Shown in pieces: positions 28,353-37,971 of a DNA stretch of 64,000 bases. Positions within the stretch are counted from its first letter, which is position 1. Each line of letters starts with the position of its first letter. Origin of the DNA: Pseudomonadota bacterium (GTDB lineage Bacteria; Pseudomonadota; Alphaproteobacteria; Micavibrionales; Micavibrionaceae); assembly GCA_029558635.1 (NCBI GenBank), contig JAKQEE010000314.1, positions 105,271-169,270 on the forward strand, written 5' to 3'. A model generated the notes under the pieces. The model was not told the origin of the DNA, did no database searches, and saw nothing but the letters and a program-made list of their open reading frames with translations. A program made the translations under genes and the position numbers.

Positions 28353-29106
28353 GATGCGTTTTGGGCGTGTTCCGATGCATATATTTGACCAGAAGGATTG
28401 AGATTTCGTAAAGACCCATCATCGGCACGGCCAAAGAAACTTGGGATATTATGTCAGGCGGGGTCAGGAAGGCCGCGACGATAAATATAACCACGACGGC
28501 ATAGCGCCGCTTGGACGCCAGCATTTCCGCCGTTATCACCCCTGCTCTGGCCAGAATACCCATGACAATCGGCAATTGGAAGCACAGGCCAAAGGCGAAA
28601 ATCAGGATCATCACCAGATCGAGATAATCGCCGACTTTGGCTTCGAGCATGATGGGAAGCGTGGTTTGATCGGCGCTGCTTTGAAAGCTCAGGAAAAATT
28701 TCCACGCCAACGGCAAAACCATGAAATAGACAAGAGCCCCACCGCAAAAGAACAGGATTGGGGCCCCAATCAAAAACGGCAAGAGCGTTTTCTTTTCCGA
28801 TTCAAACAACCCCGGCGAGACAAATTTCCAGATTTGGAGTGCGATAAAGGGAAAGGTCACAAAACATCCGGTAAAAAACGACACTTTGATGTAGGTGAAA
28901 AAAGCTTCGGTGAGATTCGTATAAATCAGGCGCTGGCTGTCATTCGGCCCCATGGCGTCGGCCAAGGGCTTTACCAGAAAGCCGTAAATATCCTCGACAA
29001 AGAAATAGGCAAGGATCGACGCAGCGACCATCACCACCACCGACCACATCAGGCGCGTGCGGAGTTCGGCCAAGTGCGAGAAAAGATGATCCTTATTCTC
29101 CACCAT
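28339..29106 (-). CDS. tatC: Sec-independent translocase TatC
   Basis: HLAELRTRLMWSVVVMVAAS...SPGLFESEKKTLLPFL. Confidence 0.96.
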   Translation of the reverse strand: MVENKDHLFSHLAELRTRLMWSVVVMVAASILAYFFVEDIYGFLVKPLADAMGPNDSQRLIYTNLTEAFFTYIKVSFFTGCFVTFPFIALQIWKFVSPGLFESEKKTLLPFLIGAPILFFCGGALVYFMVLPLAWKFFLSFQSSADQTTLPIMLEAKVGDYLDLVMILIFAFGLCFQLPIVMGILARAGVITAEMLASKRRYAVVVIFIVAAFLTPPDIISQVSLAVPMMGLYEISILLVKYMHRNTPKTHHDAT

Positions 29107-29407
29107 TCTTTTTCTCTCCGTTTTTTTCTTCCGCCGCTATTTTCTTTTCAGCTTCGATTTCGTCGTGTTCAACATGGTGGATTGTGTTGCCGATTTCATG
29201 AACATGGTCGGAAATTTTGCGCATCTCCGCGAGGTCGGATTGTTCCATGAAATCGTCGAACTGTTTGCCAAGCGCAAAACGCATATATTGAAGGCGCCGC
29301 ACGATACGGCCAAGACCGTAGAGCATGTCGGGAAGTTGTTTCGGGCCGATGGCGATGATTGCCACGACCGCCACCATCAGCAATTCGGACCAGCTAAAGT
29401 CCAGCAT
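29093..29407 (-). CDS. tatB: Sec-independent translocase TatB
   Basis: MLDFSWSELLMVAVVAIIAIGPKQLPDMLYGLGR. Confidence 0.93.
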   Translation of the reverse strand: MLDFSWSELLMVAVVAIIAIGPKQLPDMLYGLGRIVRRLQYMRFALGKQFDDFMEQSDLAEMRKISDHVHEIGNTIHHVEHDEIEAEKKIAAEEKNGEKKNGGE

Positions 29408-29410
29408 GAT

Positions 29411-29587
29411 TTATTCGTCTTTTTTGTTGTCTTTATCTTCGATCGAAGATTTTTCGTCTTTCATGCCACGCTTGAAGGCTTTGATCCCTTCGGCAACATC
29501 GCCCATCAGACGCGGGAGTTTACCGGCCCCGAACAACAGAAACGCCAGAGCCAAAATCAGAAGTATTTGCCATGGACCCAAGGACAT
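29411..29587 (-). CDS. tatA: Sec-independent translocase TatA (58 aa, absent from ORF track)
   Basis: Hand translation: [58 protein letters not shown]. Confidence 0.95.
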   Translation of the reverse strand: MSLGPWQILLILALAFLLFGAGKLPRLMGDVAEGIKAFKRGMKDEKSSIEDKDNKKDE

Positions 29588-29589
29588 GA

Positions 29590-30411
29590 TTATGCGCTTT
29601 CTTTTTGAAGTTCGTCTTGATCGTCATCAGAGTCTTCGATCTGGTCGAATTCACCGATATTCTCATAGTTCTCGGCTTCGCTCTCTTCTTCGGCGGCGCC
29701 TTCAATCTGGCCATCCTCGTTTGCGAACAGATCGGCTGCGCCCGGAATGGTTTCAATCGCGGGGCGATTATCAAGAAGACCGGAGGCTTTGAGTTCCTGA
29801 AGACCCGGCAGGTCTTTGAGTTCCGAGATTCCGAATTCGTCGAGGAAGGTTGTCGAGGTGATCCATGTCACGGGACGGCCCGGTGTTTCGCGGCGGCGGC
29901 CCGGTTTGATCCATCCGGCTTCGAGCAACACATCGAGCGTGCCTTTGTTGGTGGCCACACCACGGATATTTTCGATTTCGGCACGTGTCACAGGCTGGTG
30001 ATAGGCAATAATCGAAAGCGTTTCGAGGGCGGCACGGGAGAGTTTCTTCTCTTCCTTTTTATTCATAGCCAGATAGGGGCCGATGTCAGCAGCAGTGCGG
30101 AACGCCCATGCATCCTCAAGACGCACAAGGTTCACGCCGCGTCCTTCATATTCGGATTGCAGTTCGAGCAAGATGCCGCCCACATCCGCGCTTTCGGGCA
30201 GGCGGTTTTGAATGGTGCGCAATGTCACCGGTTCGGGCGAGGCAAAGAGCAACGCCTCGATCAGGCGTTTTTGTTCCGCCGGATCGTCGAGCGCGACCAT
30301 TTCGGCCTGTTCTTCCTGAGCTTCGGGCGCGTCTTCCTCCACGATCTCTTCTTCTTCGATCATGCTGTCTTCGATTTCAATATCTTGATCTTCAATGATT
30401 TCTTCTGACAT
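29590..30411 (-). CDS. scpB: Segregation and condensation protein ScpB
   Basis: [25 protein letters not shown]...[45 protein letters not shown]. Confidence 0.95.
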   Translation of the reverse strand: MSEEIIEDQDIEIEDSMIEEEEIVEEDAPEAQEEQAEMVALDDPAEQKRLIEALLFASPEPVTLRTIQNRLPESADVGGILLELQSEYEGRGVNLVRLEDAWAFRTAADIGPYLAMNKKEEKKLSRAALETLSIIAYHQPVTRAEIENIRGVATNKGTLDVLLEAGWIKPGRRRETPGRPVTWITSTTFLDEFGISELKDLPGLQELKASGLLDNRPAIETIPGAADLFANEDGQIEGAAEEESEAENYENIGEFDQIEDSDDDQDELQKESA

Positions 30412-31256
30412 TAGGCAGTTCCTTCGGTAATGACGGGTTCGCGCTCAACCGCGCGCAGATAAATGGGGCGGAAATTATCGTCCTGACGGATTTCGACTTT
30501 GCCCTGCTTCGCCAGTTCAAGTGCCGACGTCAAAAGCGAGGCAATGCTGGAGCGGGCGAACAGCGGGTCGGTGATTTTTTCGGGCACAAAGCTCGTGAGC
30601 GTGGTCCAGACGCTTGATGCCCCTGCTTTTGGCAGACGGCCAAGCATTTTGACCATGCGGGCCATGGCGTCTTCCATCGACATGACGGGGAAAGTCAGCG
30701 GTTTGTAATGGCTCGACGTCTGGCGTTGCGTGATGTCGCCGTATGCCTTCAAAAGTTGGTACAGATCGACGCTGTATTTATCGGGTTCGGGAGCCGTGAA
30801 TTTCTCCCGCTCGCCGCGGCCATAGACGGTCAGGTTGCGGCGCATCCCGTTTTTGAGTTTCGCGGCTACGTCCTGAATGGCTTCCAGACGGCGAAGCTGG
30901 AAGGCCAGTGCTTCGGCCATCATTTCGGCGCTTGGCTCTTCTTCCTCGGTTTCCTGTTTAGGCAGGAGCAATTTCGATTTCAGGTAGGCGAGCCATGCGG
31001 CCATCACCAGATATTCGGCAGCAATGTCCAACGAGAGTTCGCGGGCGCGGTCGATAAAGGCCAGATATTGACGCGCCAGTTGCAAAATCGAAATCTGGGT
31101 CAGATCGACTTTCTGGTCGCGCGCGAGTTGCAGCAGCACGTCAATCGGCCCTTCGAACGTGTCGAGTTTCAAAAGCAGCGCGTCACTGTCGCTTTGCGGC
31201 GGTACGACTTGCTCTTCGGTAAATTCCGTTGTTTGCTGTATAGCGGTTTCTGTCAT
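30411..31256 (-). CDS. scpA: Segregation and condensation protein ScpA
   Basis: LKLDTFEGPIDVLLQLARDQKVDLTQISILQLARQYLAFI. Confidence 0.95.
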   Translation of the reverse strand: MTETAIQQTTEFTEEQVVPPQSDSDALLLKLDTFEGPIDVLLQLARDQKVDLTQISILQLARQYLAFIDRARELSLDIAAEYLVMAAWLAYLKSKLLLPKQETEEEEPSAEMMAEALAFQLRRLEAIQDVAAKLKNGMRRNLTVYGRGEREKFTAPEPDKYSVDLYQLLKAYGDITQRQTSSHYKPLTFPVMSMEDAMARMVKMLGRLPKAGASSVWTTLTSFVPEKITDPLFARSSIASLLTSALELAKQGKVEIRQDDNFRPIYLRAVEREPVITEGTA

Positions 31257-31277
31257 GCCTTTAATATTTCTTAATTC

Positions 31278-32273
31278 CTAGACGGACCATTTGGCGGAAA
31301 GTGCGTACTGCCATCTTTCCCAGCCTTTGGCGGAAAGGGGCGGCAGCTCGGCGGCCAGTTGTTCCATAATCTCGATCTTAGCCCAGCAATATAAGGCCAG
31401 ATCACACCCTGCTTGCAAGGAGAGATTGGCTCGCTCGGCAATTGATCCATAGTTTTCTAGGGCTTTCATGTCCAAATCATCGCTAAAAAGCAAGGAATTA
31501 AAGCCGATTTCCTCGCGAATAACGTCATTTATGACAATTTTTGACAAGGTCGCGGGAAAATCGGGGTCAATCTGGTTGAAAATGATATGGGCGACCATCC
31601 CCCAACAAGCAGGCGCAAACGGCTTTTTCGCCAGTTCCGCAAAGGGATAGAAGTCGGTATTGCGAAGATCGTCTAGCGTCGCATCCACCCGCGGCAGGTC
31701 GTGATGCGAGTCGACACAGGCGCGGCCATGCCCCGGCAGATGTTTCAAAATCGGCGTGACGCCCGCATCGAGAAATGCCAGCGCGGTTTCGGTTGCTGCC
31801 TCGGTCACGATTTTCGGGTCGCTCGAATAGGCACGGTCGCCGATAATCTCATGGGTTTTATCGGTCAGCACATCGCACACGGGGGCACAATTTACGTCGA
31901 CGCCCAAATCCAGCAGGATTTTCGCCATGTCGGTCATATCCTGACGCAGGCGCAAACTCCCCTCGCCCCTTTCGATTTTCCCGCCGTAAAAACGGGCGGG
32001 CGGGTATTCGTCCCACTGCGGCGATTTGAGACGGGCAACGCGACCACCTTCCTGATCGATCATGATCGGGCAATTCCAGCCGACGCAGGTGCGCAGTTCG
32101 TTTGTCAGGCGTTTGAGTTGTTCGGGATTCACACAGTTGCGCCCGAACAAGATAAAGCCGAACGGTTGCGCGGCGGAAAATAAACTTTTTTCCGCGTAGG
32201 TCAAAACTTCCCCTTCGACAGAGAAAACCGCAGCCAAAGGAAGTGGCGTATCCTTACTCATCCTTTTACTCAC
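31278..32273 (-). CDS. nagZ: Beta-N-acetylhexosaminidase NagZ
   Basis: MIDQEGGRVARL...KHLPGHGRACVDSHHDLP...LFSDDLDMKAL. Confidence 0.95.
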   Translation of the reverse strand: MSKRMSKDTPLPLAAVFSVEGEVLTYAEKSLFSAAQPFGFILFGRNCVNPEQLKRLTNELRTCVGWNCPIMIDQEGGRVARLKSPQWDEYPPARFYGGKIERGEGSLRLRQDMTDMAKILLDLGVDVNCAPVCDVLTDKTHEIIGDRAYSSDPKIVTEAATETALAFLDAGVTPILKHLPGHGRACVDSHHDLPRVDATLDDLRNTDFYPFAELAKKPFAPACWGMVAHIIFNQIDPDFPATLSKIVINDVIREEIGFNSLLFSDDLDMKALENYGSIAERANLSLQAGCDLALYCWAKIEIMEQLAAELPPLSAKGWERWQYALSAKWSV

Positions 32274-33132
32274 CTTGCTTGATCACCAGACAATCGCCCT
32301 TGGCGGATTTGATTTTGGCGCAGGCGTTTTGCGCGTCATTCAACGACATTGGTCCGGCCTGAACGCGGTAGAATGTTCCCTTTGCGCCAAGATCGGCCTT
32401 TTGCACACGCAGCGGCATTGATTTCAAAACGCTGTACTGGCTTTGCAGTTTGGCCCATTTGGTTTTGGCTTCGGCGTCCGATTTCACGGCAGCTAATTGT
32501 ACATAGGAACTTCCGCTTGAAATTTTTATGGTTTCAACGGCCGGTGCGGGCTTTGGTTCAGTCTTTACCACCGGCTTTGGTTCTTCTTTCGGGGCCAGTT
32601 TTTCTTCCACCTTGGCGACGATAGGAGCGGGCTTCGGCTCCTCTTTCTTTACTTCCTTCACTTCAGGTTCTTTAACGGGTTCTTCGGCGACAACAGCAGA
32701 CTGCTCCGGTTCTTCCGTTTCTTCTTCGTTGCCGAAGGCTTCTTCCTTGGTCAGCGGCTCTTCTGCATCGTCGAGAAGATTTTCAACGTCTTTCTTTTCG
32801 CTTCCGGCGTTTAGCGTTTCAAAAATCGTGCTGTCTTTATTGGGAACAGCCATTCCGCCCGGTTCTTCGGGTTTGATTTTATAGCTTTCGGCGTCGGCGT
32901 GAAGAACCGGCAATGCGTTCTCATCCACGCGGCCCTTATCGCCACTTGGCCATGTGGCCCAGACGATGGCGACAATCGTCGCGACAACCGCAAGACCCGC
33001 GACCATCATCAACAGCTTCGCCATCGAGGGTGGCATCGGTGTTGTGCCCTGACGCTTCAGCACGGATTCAAAAAACCCTTCATCATCGAACTCGTCGCGC
33101 GATCTGGTTCCAAATTGTTTCTTTCTCGACAT
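32266..33132 (-). CDS. SPOR-domain cell-division/peptidoglycan protein
   Basis: N-terminal TM; C-terminal SSYVQLAAVKSDAEAKTKWAKLQSQYSVLKSMPLRVQKADLGAKGTFYRVQAGPM. Confidence 0.88.
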   Translation of the reverse strand: MSRKKQFGTRSRDEFDDEGFFESVLKRQGTTPMPPSMAKLLMMVAGLAVVATIVAIVWATWPSGDKGRVDENALPVLHADAESYKIKPEEPGGMAVPNKDSTIFETLNAGSEKKDVENLLDDAEEPLTKEEAFGNEEETEEPEQSAVVAEEPVKEPEVKEVKKEEPKPAPIVAKVEEKLAPKEEPKPVVKTEPKPAPAVETIKISSGSSYVQLAAVKSDAEAKTKWAKLQSQYSVLKSMPLRVQKADLGAKGTFYRVQAGPMSLNDAQNACAKIKSAKGDCLVIKQGE

Positions 33133-33148
33133 GATCCAATTCCTCTTT

Positions 33149-34390
33149 CTATTTCGTATCCCAATACAGATCGAACAGTTTTTCATGTTCGCGGATGGCG
33201 TAACGGTCGGTCATGCCCGCGATATAATCACAAACAATGCGCGCCCGCGCCTTTTTGTTTTTGTCCCCGCCGACCTGTTCGACTTTCGCCTGCCATGTCT
33301 CGGGGAGTAATTTATAATGGTCCATAAAAGCGGAAAAGAGGTCGGGAATAATTTTTCTGACCTTTAGGGCAATCCGTTCGATTTCATAGTGACGGTACAT
33401 ACGGGCGAAGAGGAATTTACGAAGCTCCGCAACCTTGGCATTCATCCCTTTCGAGAAGGTGACAATCTGTTCCCCCGCCAGAGCCACGTCTTGCGGCGAG
33501 TCCGGTTTGATCCGTTTCAGATTGGCTTTAGAGACGGTCAGAACGTCTTCGACCATGGCCCCCAGCGTGCGACGGATGGTTTCGGCCAGCAGAATCTTTT
33601 TCGGCAAATCGCCATAGGTTTTTCGAACGTCTTCCAGCGTTTCACCGATCAGTTTCAGTTCAGAGATGTCTTCAAGGGTGAAATATCCGGCACTGATCCC
33701 GTCCTGAATATCATGGTTGTTATAGGCGATGTCATCGGCAATGGCTGCAACCTGCGCCTCAATCGACGCGTAATTATGCAGCTCAAGATCCATTTTTTGC
33801 GAAAGCTCGAACAAGGCAATCGGCAAATTGGCGCGCGAGACGGCCTGTCTTTTTTTCAGGAGCGGGCCGTTATGTTTGGCTACACCTTCAAGTGTTTCCC
33901 ATGTCAGGTTCAATCCATTCCAAAGGGGGTAGGTTTGTTCCAGCGTGGTGAGGATGCGCAGCGACTGGTCGTTATGCGCAAAGCCGCCCCAATCTTCCAT
34001 ACATTCTTTCAGCACGTCTTCGCCCATATGCGCGAACGGGGTGTGGCCTAGATCGTGAGCCAAAGCCACTGCTTCGGCCAAATCCTCGTTGACCATCAGG
34101 CAGCGGGCGATGGTGCGGGCGATCTGGGCAACTTCGAGTGTGTGGGTTAGTCTGGTTCTATAGTGGTCGCCATCGTGATAGACGAAGACCTGCGTTTTGT
34201 ATTTCAGGCGGCGAAAGGCCGAAGAATGGATGATACGGTCGCGGTCGCGCTGGAATGCTGTGCGGTGGAGACTTTCAGGTTCGTCGATCAGACGGCCCCG
34301 CGACCGGTCAGGTCGGCAAGCATAGGACGCAAGTGGCAGGGCGCAGTAATTATACGCCAAAGAAGAATCATCGGAAGAATCATAAGACAT
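33149..34390 (-). CDS. dgt: dGTP triphosphohydrolase family protein
   Basis: HD-domain: FRRLKYKTQVFV...RLTHTLEVAQIARTIAR...LAHDLGHTPFAHMGEDVL. Confidence 0.94.
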   Translation of the reverse strand: MSYDSSDDSSLAYNYCALPLASYACRPDRSRGRLIDEPESLHRTAFQRDRDRIIHSSAFRRLKYKTQVFVYHDGDHYRTRLTHTLEVAQIARTIARCLMVNEDLAEAVALAHDLGHTPFAHMGEDVLKECMEDWGGFAHNDQSLRILTTLEQTYPLWNGLNLTWETLEGVAKHNGPLLKKRQAVSRANLPIALFELSQKMDLELHNYASIEAQVAAIADDIAYNNHDIQDGISAGYFTLEDISELKLIGETLEDVRKTYGDLPKKILLAETIRRTLGAMVEDVLTVSKANLKRIKPDSPQDVALAGEQIVTFSKGMNAKVAELRKFLFARMYRHYEIERIALKVRKIIPDLFSAFMDHYKLLPETWQAKVEQVGGDKNKKARARIVCDYIAGMTDRYAIREHEKLFDLYWDTK

Positions 34391-34435
34391 GGGGCGATTC
34401 TAGACCGCGCGCCCCCCAATCTCAACCGGACTTTT

Positions 34436-35509
34436 CTATTCATAAATATATGCCGCAAGGACCGGATCGGCTTGGAACACAGCCTCAACCTTTTGGGCAG
34501 CAAGGTGGGAAATCCGGTTTTTGCAGTTAAACATGGCCGCCAAAACGTTCCAGCTATACTCCGTTTCCGGCAATTCCACCGCAACGTCAATTTCCCAGCT
34601 ACCTTCAGGGGGGGTATATTTTCCCGACAGGCCAAACGGCAGATGTTCCTCAATCGCTGCGTTGACGCAGTCAAGGTCGCTTTCATACCCGTCACGTTGT
34701 TCGGCAGCCTTCATAAAAATTTCGGCGCAGTGTGCCCTGACGACTTTTTCCACTTCCCCTGCTTTCACTGCCAGATCAGGAATGTCTCCTTGTGGGGGAA
34801 GGAAGACCTTCAGAACGATTTGGGTCAGTTTTCCGGCCTTTGTCTTTCTAGTGGAATTTTTCGGCCCCTTAGTATCCAACAAAGCTAGCACATCCAGTTC
34901 ATCAGAGTCCTGTTCCTCGGCGTCCGGATCGAGCCCCAGATCATCATCCATCTCCGGTGAAAACAAGACCTTAAACAATCTGTCAATTTCGGGGTTCATG
35001 GTGGTCAGATCATCCTGCATCTCCGCATCAGGCTCTGCCTCAACTTGGGCGGACTCCGCTTCCTTCGATACTGGCAGAACTATTTTCGGCCATTCCGATC
35101 TGTACTTTGCGCGGTATTTCTTATCTTTCGGCAGCTCTTTCAAAATTTGGGGGGCCGGACGTTCCTTTTGGATATCATAGGCCCATTTGATGGCGTCTGC
35201 GTCTTCCCTGCCCACTGAGCGCACCAGCCTTGTCAGTGCTTGAGCTTGTCCAAGGTGATAGTCACCGACTTTTGCAACAGCCTCTTTGATTTTGTGAATA
35301 ATGTCCGAGGTAAAATACCCCCGACTTTCGTTTTTCAGTTCGTCTTCCGTGTATGACAAGAGCGTCCCCAGAAAAAAGATTCCGTTGGCATGCAAAGCTC
35401 CCACTTCCAGCTCGGCGAGACCGATACCTCTCATATTCAACACCATATTCTTGTCGTCGCGAAGGTTTGGGGGGATGGAATGGGTGGGACGGTTGGATGC
35501 TGTGTCCAT
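34436..35509 (-). CDS. Orphan protein with N-terminal RNAP alpha-CTD-like helix-hairpin-helix domain
   Basis: GIGLAELEVGALHANGIFFLGTLLSYTEDELKNESRGYFTSDIIHKIKEAVAKVGDYHLG aligns by eye with the RpoA C-terminal domain. Confidence 0.6.
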   Translation of the reverse strand: MDTASNRPTHSIPPNLRDDKNMVLNMRGIGLAELEVGALHANGIFFLGTLLSYTEDELKNESRGYFTSDIIHKIKEAVAKVGDYHLGQAQALTRLVRSVGREDADAIKWAYDIQKERPAPQILKELPKDKKYRAKYRSEWPKIVLPVSKEAESAQVEAEPDAEMQDDLTTMNPEIDRLFKVLFSPEMDDDLGLDPDAEEQDSDELDVLALLDTKGPKNSTRKTKAGKLTQIVLKVFLPPQGDIPDLAVKAGEVEKVVRAHCAEIFMKAAEQRDGYESDLDCVNAAIEEHLPFGLSGKYTPPEGSWEIDVAVELPETEYSWNVLAAMFNCKNRISHLAAQKVEAVFQADPVLAAYIYE

Positions 35510-35617
35510 ATCTACTCTCGTTATGTAATATTTATTTGCCCTCTTATGCAATGGCTCGCTCCGTTCTGTCAAGTTTTTAGGATGGATTTTTAGATGGTTA
35601 GCCCCCATATTGGGGTT

Positions 35618-35950
35618 ATGAGCGATATTGACCTAACCCTGACCATCTCCCCCACTGCCTATAACCGCATTGAAGATATGCGGACCGCCAAGGGCAATTC
35701 CCGTCTTTACCTGCGTTTGTCCGTGTCGGGGGGCGGATGTTCCGGCTTCCGGTATGATTTTTCGTGGGATGACGCGCCCAAAGCTGACGATTTGACCATC
35801 GACGATGTTGTTCTGGTGGATGAGGTCTCGGTTCCGTTCCTGAATGGGGCGACGATTGATTATGTCGTCTCGATGATGGGGGAACAGTTCAAAGTCATTA
35901 ACCCCAACGCCACGTCCGGTTGTGGATGCGGCGAGTCGTTCTCGGTTTAG
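35618..35950 (+). CDS. erpA: Iron-sulfur cluster insertion protein (ErpA/IscA family)
   Basis: LRLSVSGGGCSGFRYDF...NPNATSGCGCGESFSV. Confidence 0.94.
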   Translation: MSDIDLTLTISPTAYNRIEDMRTAKGNSRLYLRLSVSGGGCSGFRYDFSWDDAPKADDLTIDDVVLVDEVSVPFLNGATIDYVVSMMGEQFKVINPNATSGCGCGESFSV

Positions 35951-35952
35951 CC

Positions 35953-36723
35953 ATGCCCCTGACCCTTGTTTCGTGGAACGTCAATTCGATCAAGGCCCGA
36001 CTTGCCCATGTGCAGCGTTTTCTGTCAGAGCAAAATCCGGATGTTCTTTTTATTCAAGAGCTTAAAGGTGAGAGTTTACCTGACATCTCAGAAGCGTATG
36101 ACGCACATTATGTCGGGCAAAAGGCCTATAACGGCGCGGCAACGCTCATTCGCAAGGGGCGCGGTGACGCGGCGGTGATTGCCACCCGCCTCGCAGGGGA
36201 CGATGCGGATGAACAGGCACGTTATCTGGAGCTGGACTGGAACGGGTTGCGCCTTATCAACATTTACCTCCCCAATGGCAATCCGGTCGGGACGGATAAA
36301 TTTTCCTATAAACTGGGCTGGATGGCGCGTCTTTATCACAGACTGAAGGAACTGCGCGAGGCCGGAATTCCCTTCCTTGTCGGCGGGGATTTCAACGTCA
36401 TCCCGACGGACCTAGATTGTTACGATCCTGAATTGTGGCGCGGCGATGCTCTCTTCCATCCCGATACACTCCGTGCGTGGCGCACACTTTTGTCATTGGG
36501 GCTTACCGACGCTTACCGTGCGTTCGATACGGAGGGGGATGCCTATACATTCTGGGATTATCAGGCGGGAGCGTGGCCCAAAAATCACGGCATCCGGATC
36601 GACCATTTTCTGACTTCCCCGCCTGTGACCGACCGTTTGGTCTCTGCCAAAATAGATCGTATCCCACGCGGGTGGGATACACCATCAGATCATACGCCGA
36701 TTTTGATCGAGATTTCAGAGTGA
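35953..36723 (+). CDS. xthA: Exodeoxyribonuclease III
   Basis: LVSWNVNSIKARLAHVQRFLSEQNPDVLFIQELK...GIRIDHFLTS...SDHTPILIEI. Confidence 0.95.
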   Translation: MPLTLVSWNVNSIKARLAHVQRFLSEQNPDVLFIQELKGESLPDISEAYDAHYVGQKAYNGAATLIRKGRGDAAVIATRLAGDDADEQARYLELDWNGLRLINIYLPNGNPVGTDKFSYKLGWMARLYHRLKELREAGIPFLVGGDFNVIPTDLDCYDPELWRGDALFHPDTLRAWRTLLSLGLTDAYRAFDTEGDAYTFWDYQAGAWPKNHGIRIDHFLTSPPVTDRLVSAKIDRIPRGWDTPSDHTPILIEISE

Positions 36724-36813
36724 TGTAGGGACATTTGAGGGGGTGATTTTGCTTCCATTCCATGATAGACTTTGCTCCGCATTGCATTCCACACTCTTCA
36801 AGGGGATTCTTTT

Positions 36814-37722
36814 ATGTCTTTCGTCCGTTCCGCTGTTGTTTTAGGTCTGGCTACCACACTCCTTTCGGGGTGCGCCGCCAATCCGGTTATGAAAGATGAT
36901 GCCGTCAAGCGGACAGCTATGCCGGTCTTTATGCTGGAACGTGACATCCCCGGCCAATTGTTCATGTTTGAAGCGCGCGAGCGCGTTTATAAGAAATACC
37001 AACCGGCCACCATTTATATCGAAGGTGACGGCCTCCCCTACCTTGATGAAAACACGGTCAGCGGTGACCCAACCCCCGAAGATCCTCTGGCGTTGCGCTT
37101 GGCTGCGCAGGACGGCTCGGCCAACGTGATCTGGATCGCGCGTCCGTGCCAATACAATAAGGGGTGGAGTAAAGGCAAGGCCTGCCCGTCCGAATACTGG
37201 ACCTCCAAGCGTTTTGCGCCGGAAGTGATCGACGATTACGAGGTTGCGCTCGACAATATCAAGGCGCGTTACGGCATCCCGTCTTTCAATCTGGTCGGAT
37301 ATGACGGCGGGGCCGCGATTGCCACGATTCTGGCGGCCAAACGTCAGGATATCCTATCTTTGCGCACTGTGGCTGGCAATCTCGATCCGAAAACAACATC
37401 TGCCCTGCATAATGTTTCCTATTCTGAAGACTCCCTCACCCCTGTCGATTTCGCGCCAGGGCTGGCTGCCGTTCCGCAACGTCACTTCCTCGGCAAAATG
37501 GACCGCGTGACGCCTCCGGCTGTTTATAACAGCTTTGCCCAGAATGTTGTCGATGGGCGTTGCATGAATGCGACAATGGTTGACAATGCCGATCATGTCC
37601 TCGGTTGGGCCGAGCAGTGGAAGGTTCTGTTGACCATGCCGATGGATTGCGCCGCGCCGCCCGAGCCGGTCAAATTCGATCCGACCCCGCTCGATGGCGA
37701 TAAATACAAACGCGCGAAATAA
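36814..37722 (+). CDS. Alpha/beta-hydrolase-like lipoprotein with Asp in nucleophile elbow
   Basis: Lipobox LLSGCAA; FNLVGYDGGAAIATILAAKR elbow; GKMDRVTPP and NADHVLG charge-relay-like motifs. Confidence 0.7.
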   Translation: MSFVRSAVVLGLATTLLSGCAANPVMKDDAVKRTAMPVFMLERDIPGQLFMFEARERVYKKYQPATIYIEGDGLPYLDENTVSGDPTPEDPLALRLAAQDGSANVIWIARPCQYNKGWSKGKACPSEYWTSKRFAPEVIDDYEVALDNIKARYGIPSFNLVGYDGGAAIATILAAKRQDILSLRTVAGNLDPKTTSALHNVSYSEDSLTPVDFAPGLAAVPQRHFLGKMDRVTPPAVYNSFAQNVVDGRCMNATMVDNADHVLGWAEQWKVLLTMPMDCAAPPEPVKFDPTPLDGDKYKRAK

Positions 37723-37725
37723 GAT

Positions 37726-37755
37726 AAAAAAAAGCCGGCGAAAGCCGGTTTTTTT
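37726..37755. terminator. Hairpin terminator between hydrolase gene and tRNA
   Basis: AAAAAAGCCGG-CGAAAG-CCGGTTTTTTT. Confidence 0.85.
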
Positions 37756-37765
37756 GTGAGCATAA

Positions 37766-37840
37766 TGGTGCTGCTGAGAAGGATTGAACTTCCGACCCCG
37801 TCCTTACCAAGGACGTGCTCTACCACTGAGCTACAGCAGC
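37766..37840 (-). tRNA. tRNA-Thr(GGT), CCA encoded
   Basis: GCTGCTGTAGCTCAGTGGTAGAGCACGTCCTTGGTAAGGACGGGGTCGGAAGTTCAATCCTTCTCAGCAGCACCA; anticodon loop TTGGTAA. Confidence 0.96.
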
Positions 37841-37971
37841 TTACCAATTAAAGCGGGCTTGTGTTTACAATAAAAATTCCGGCCTGTCACCCAGAATTTT
37901 CTGGTGTCCCCACTTTATTTTGTGTATTTTCCCCGTCTAAATTCCCATATCTTAACGACAAAGCTGGACGA

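Noticed and set aside
31258-31280. TTAATATTTCTTAA as a CtrA box upstream of scpA
   Set aside because: Spacer is 6, not 7, and the context is housekeeping.
37593-37847. 84-aa ORF beginning MVSCCSSVVEHVLGKDGVGSS
   Set aside because: Overlaps tRNA-Thr; a typical artefactual translation across a tRNA and the adjacent terminator.
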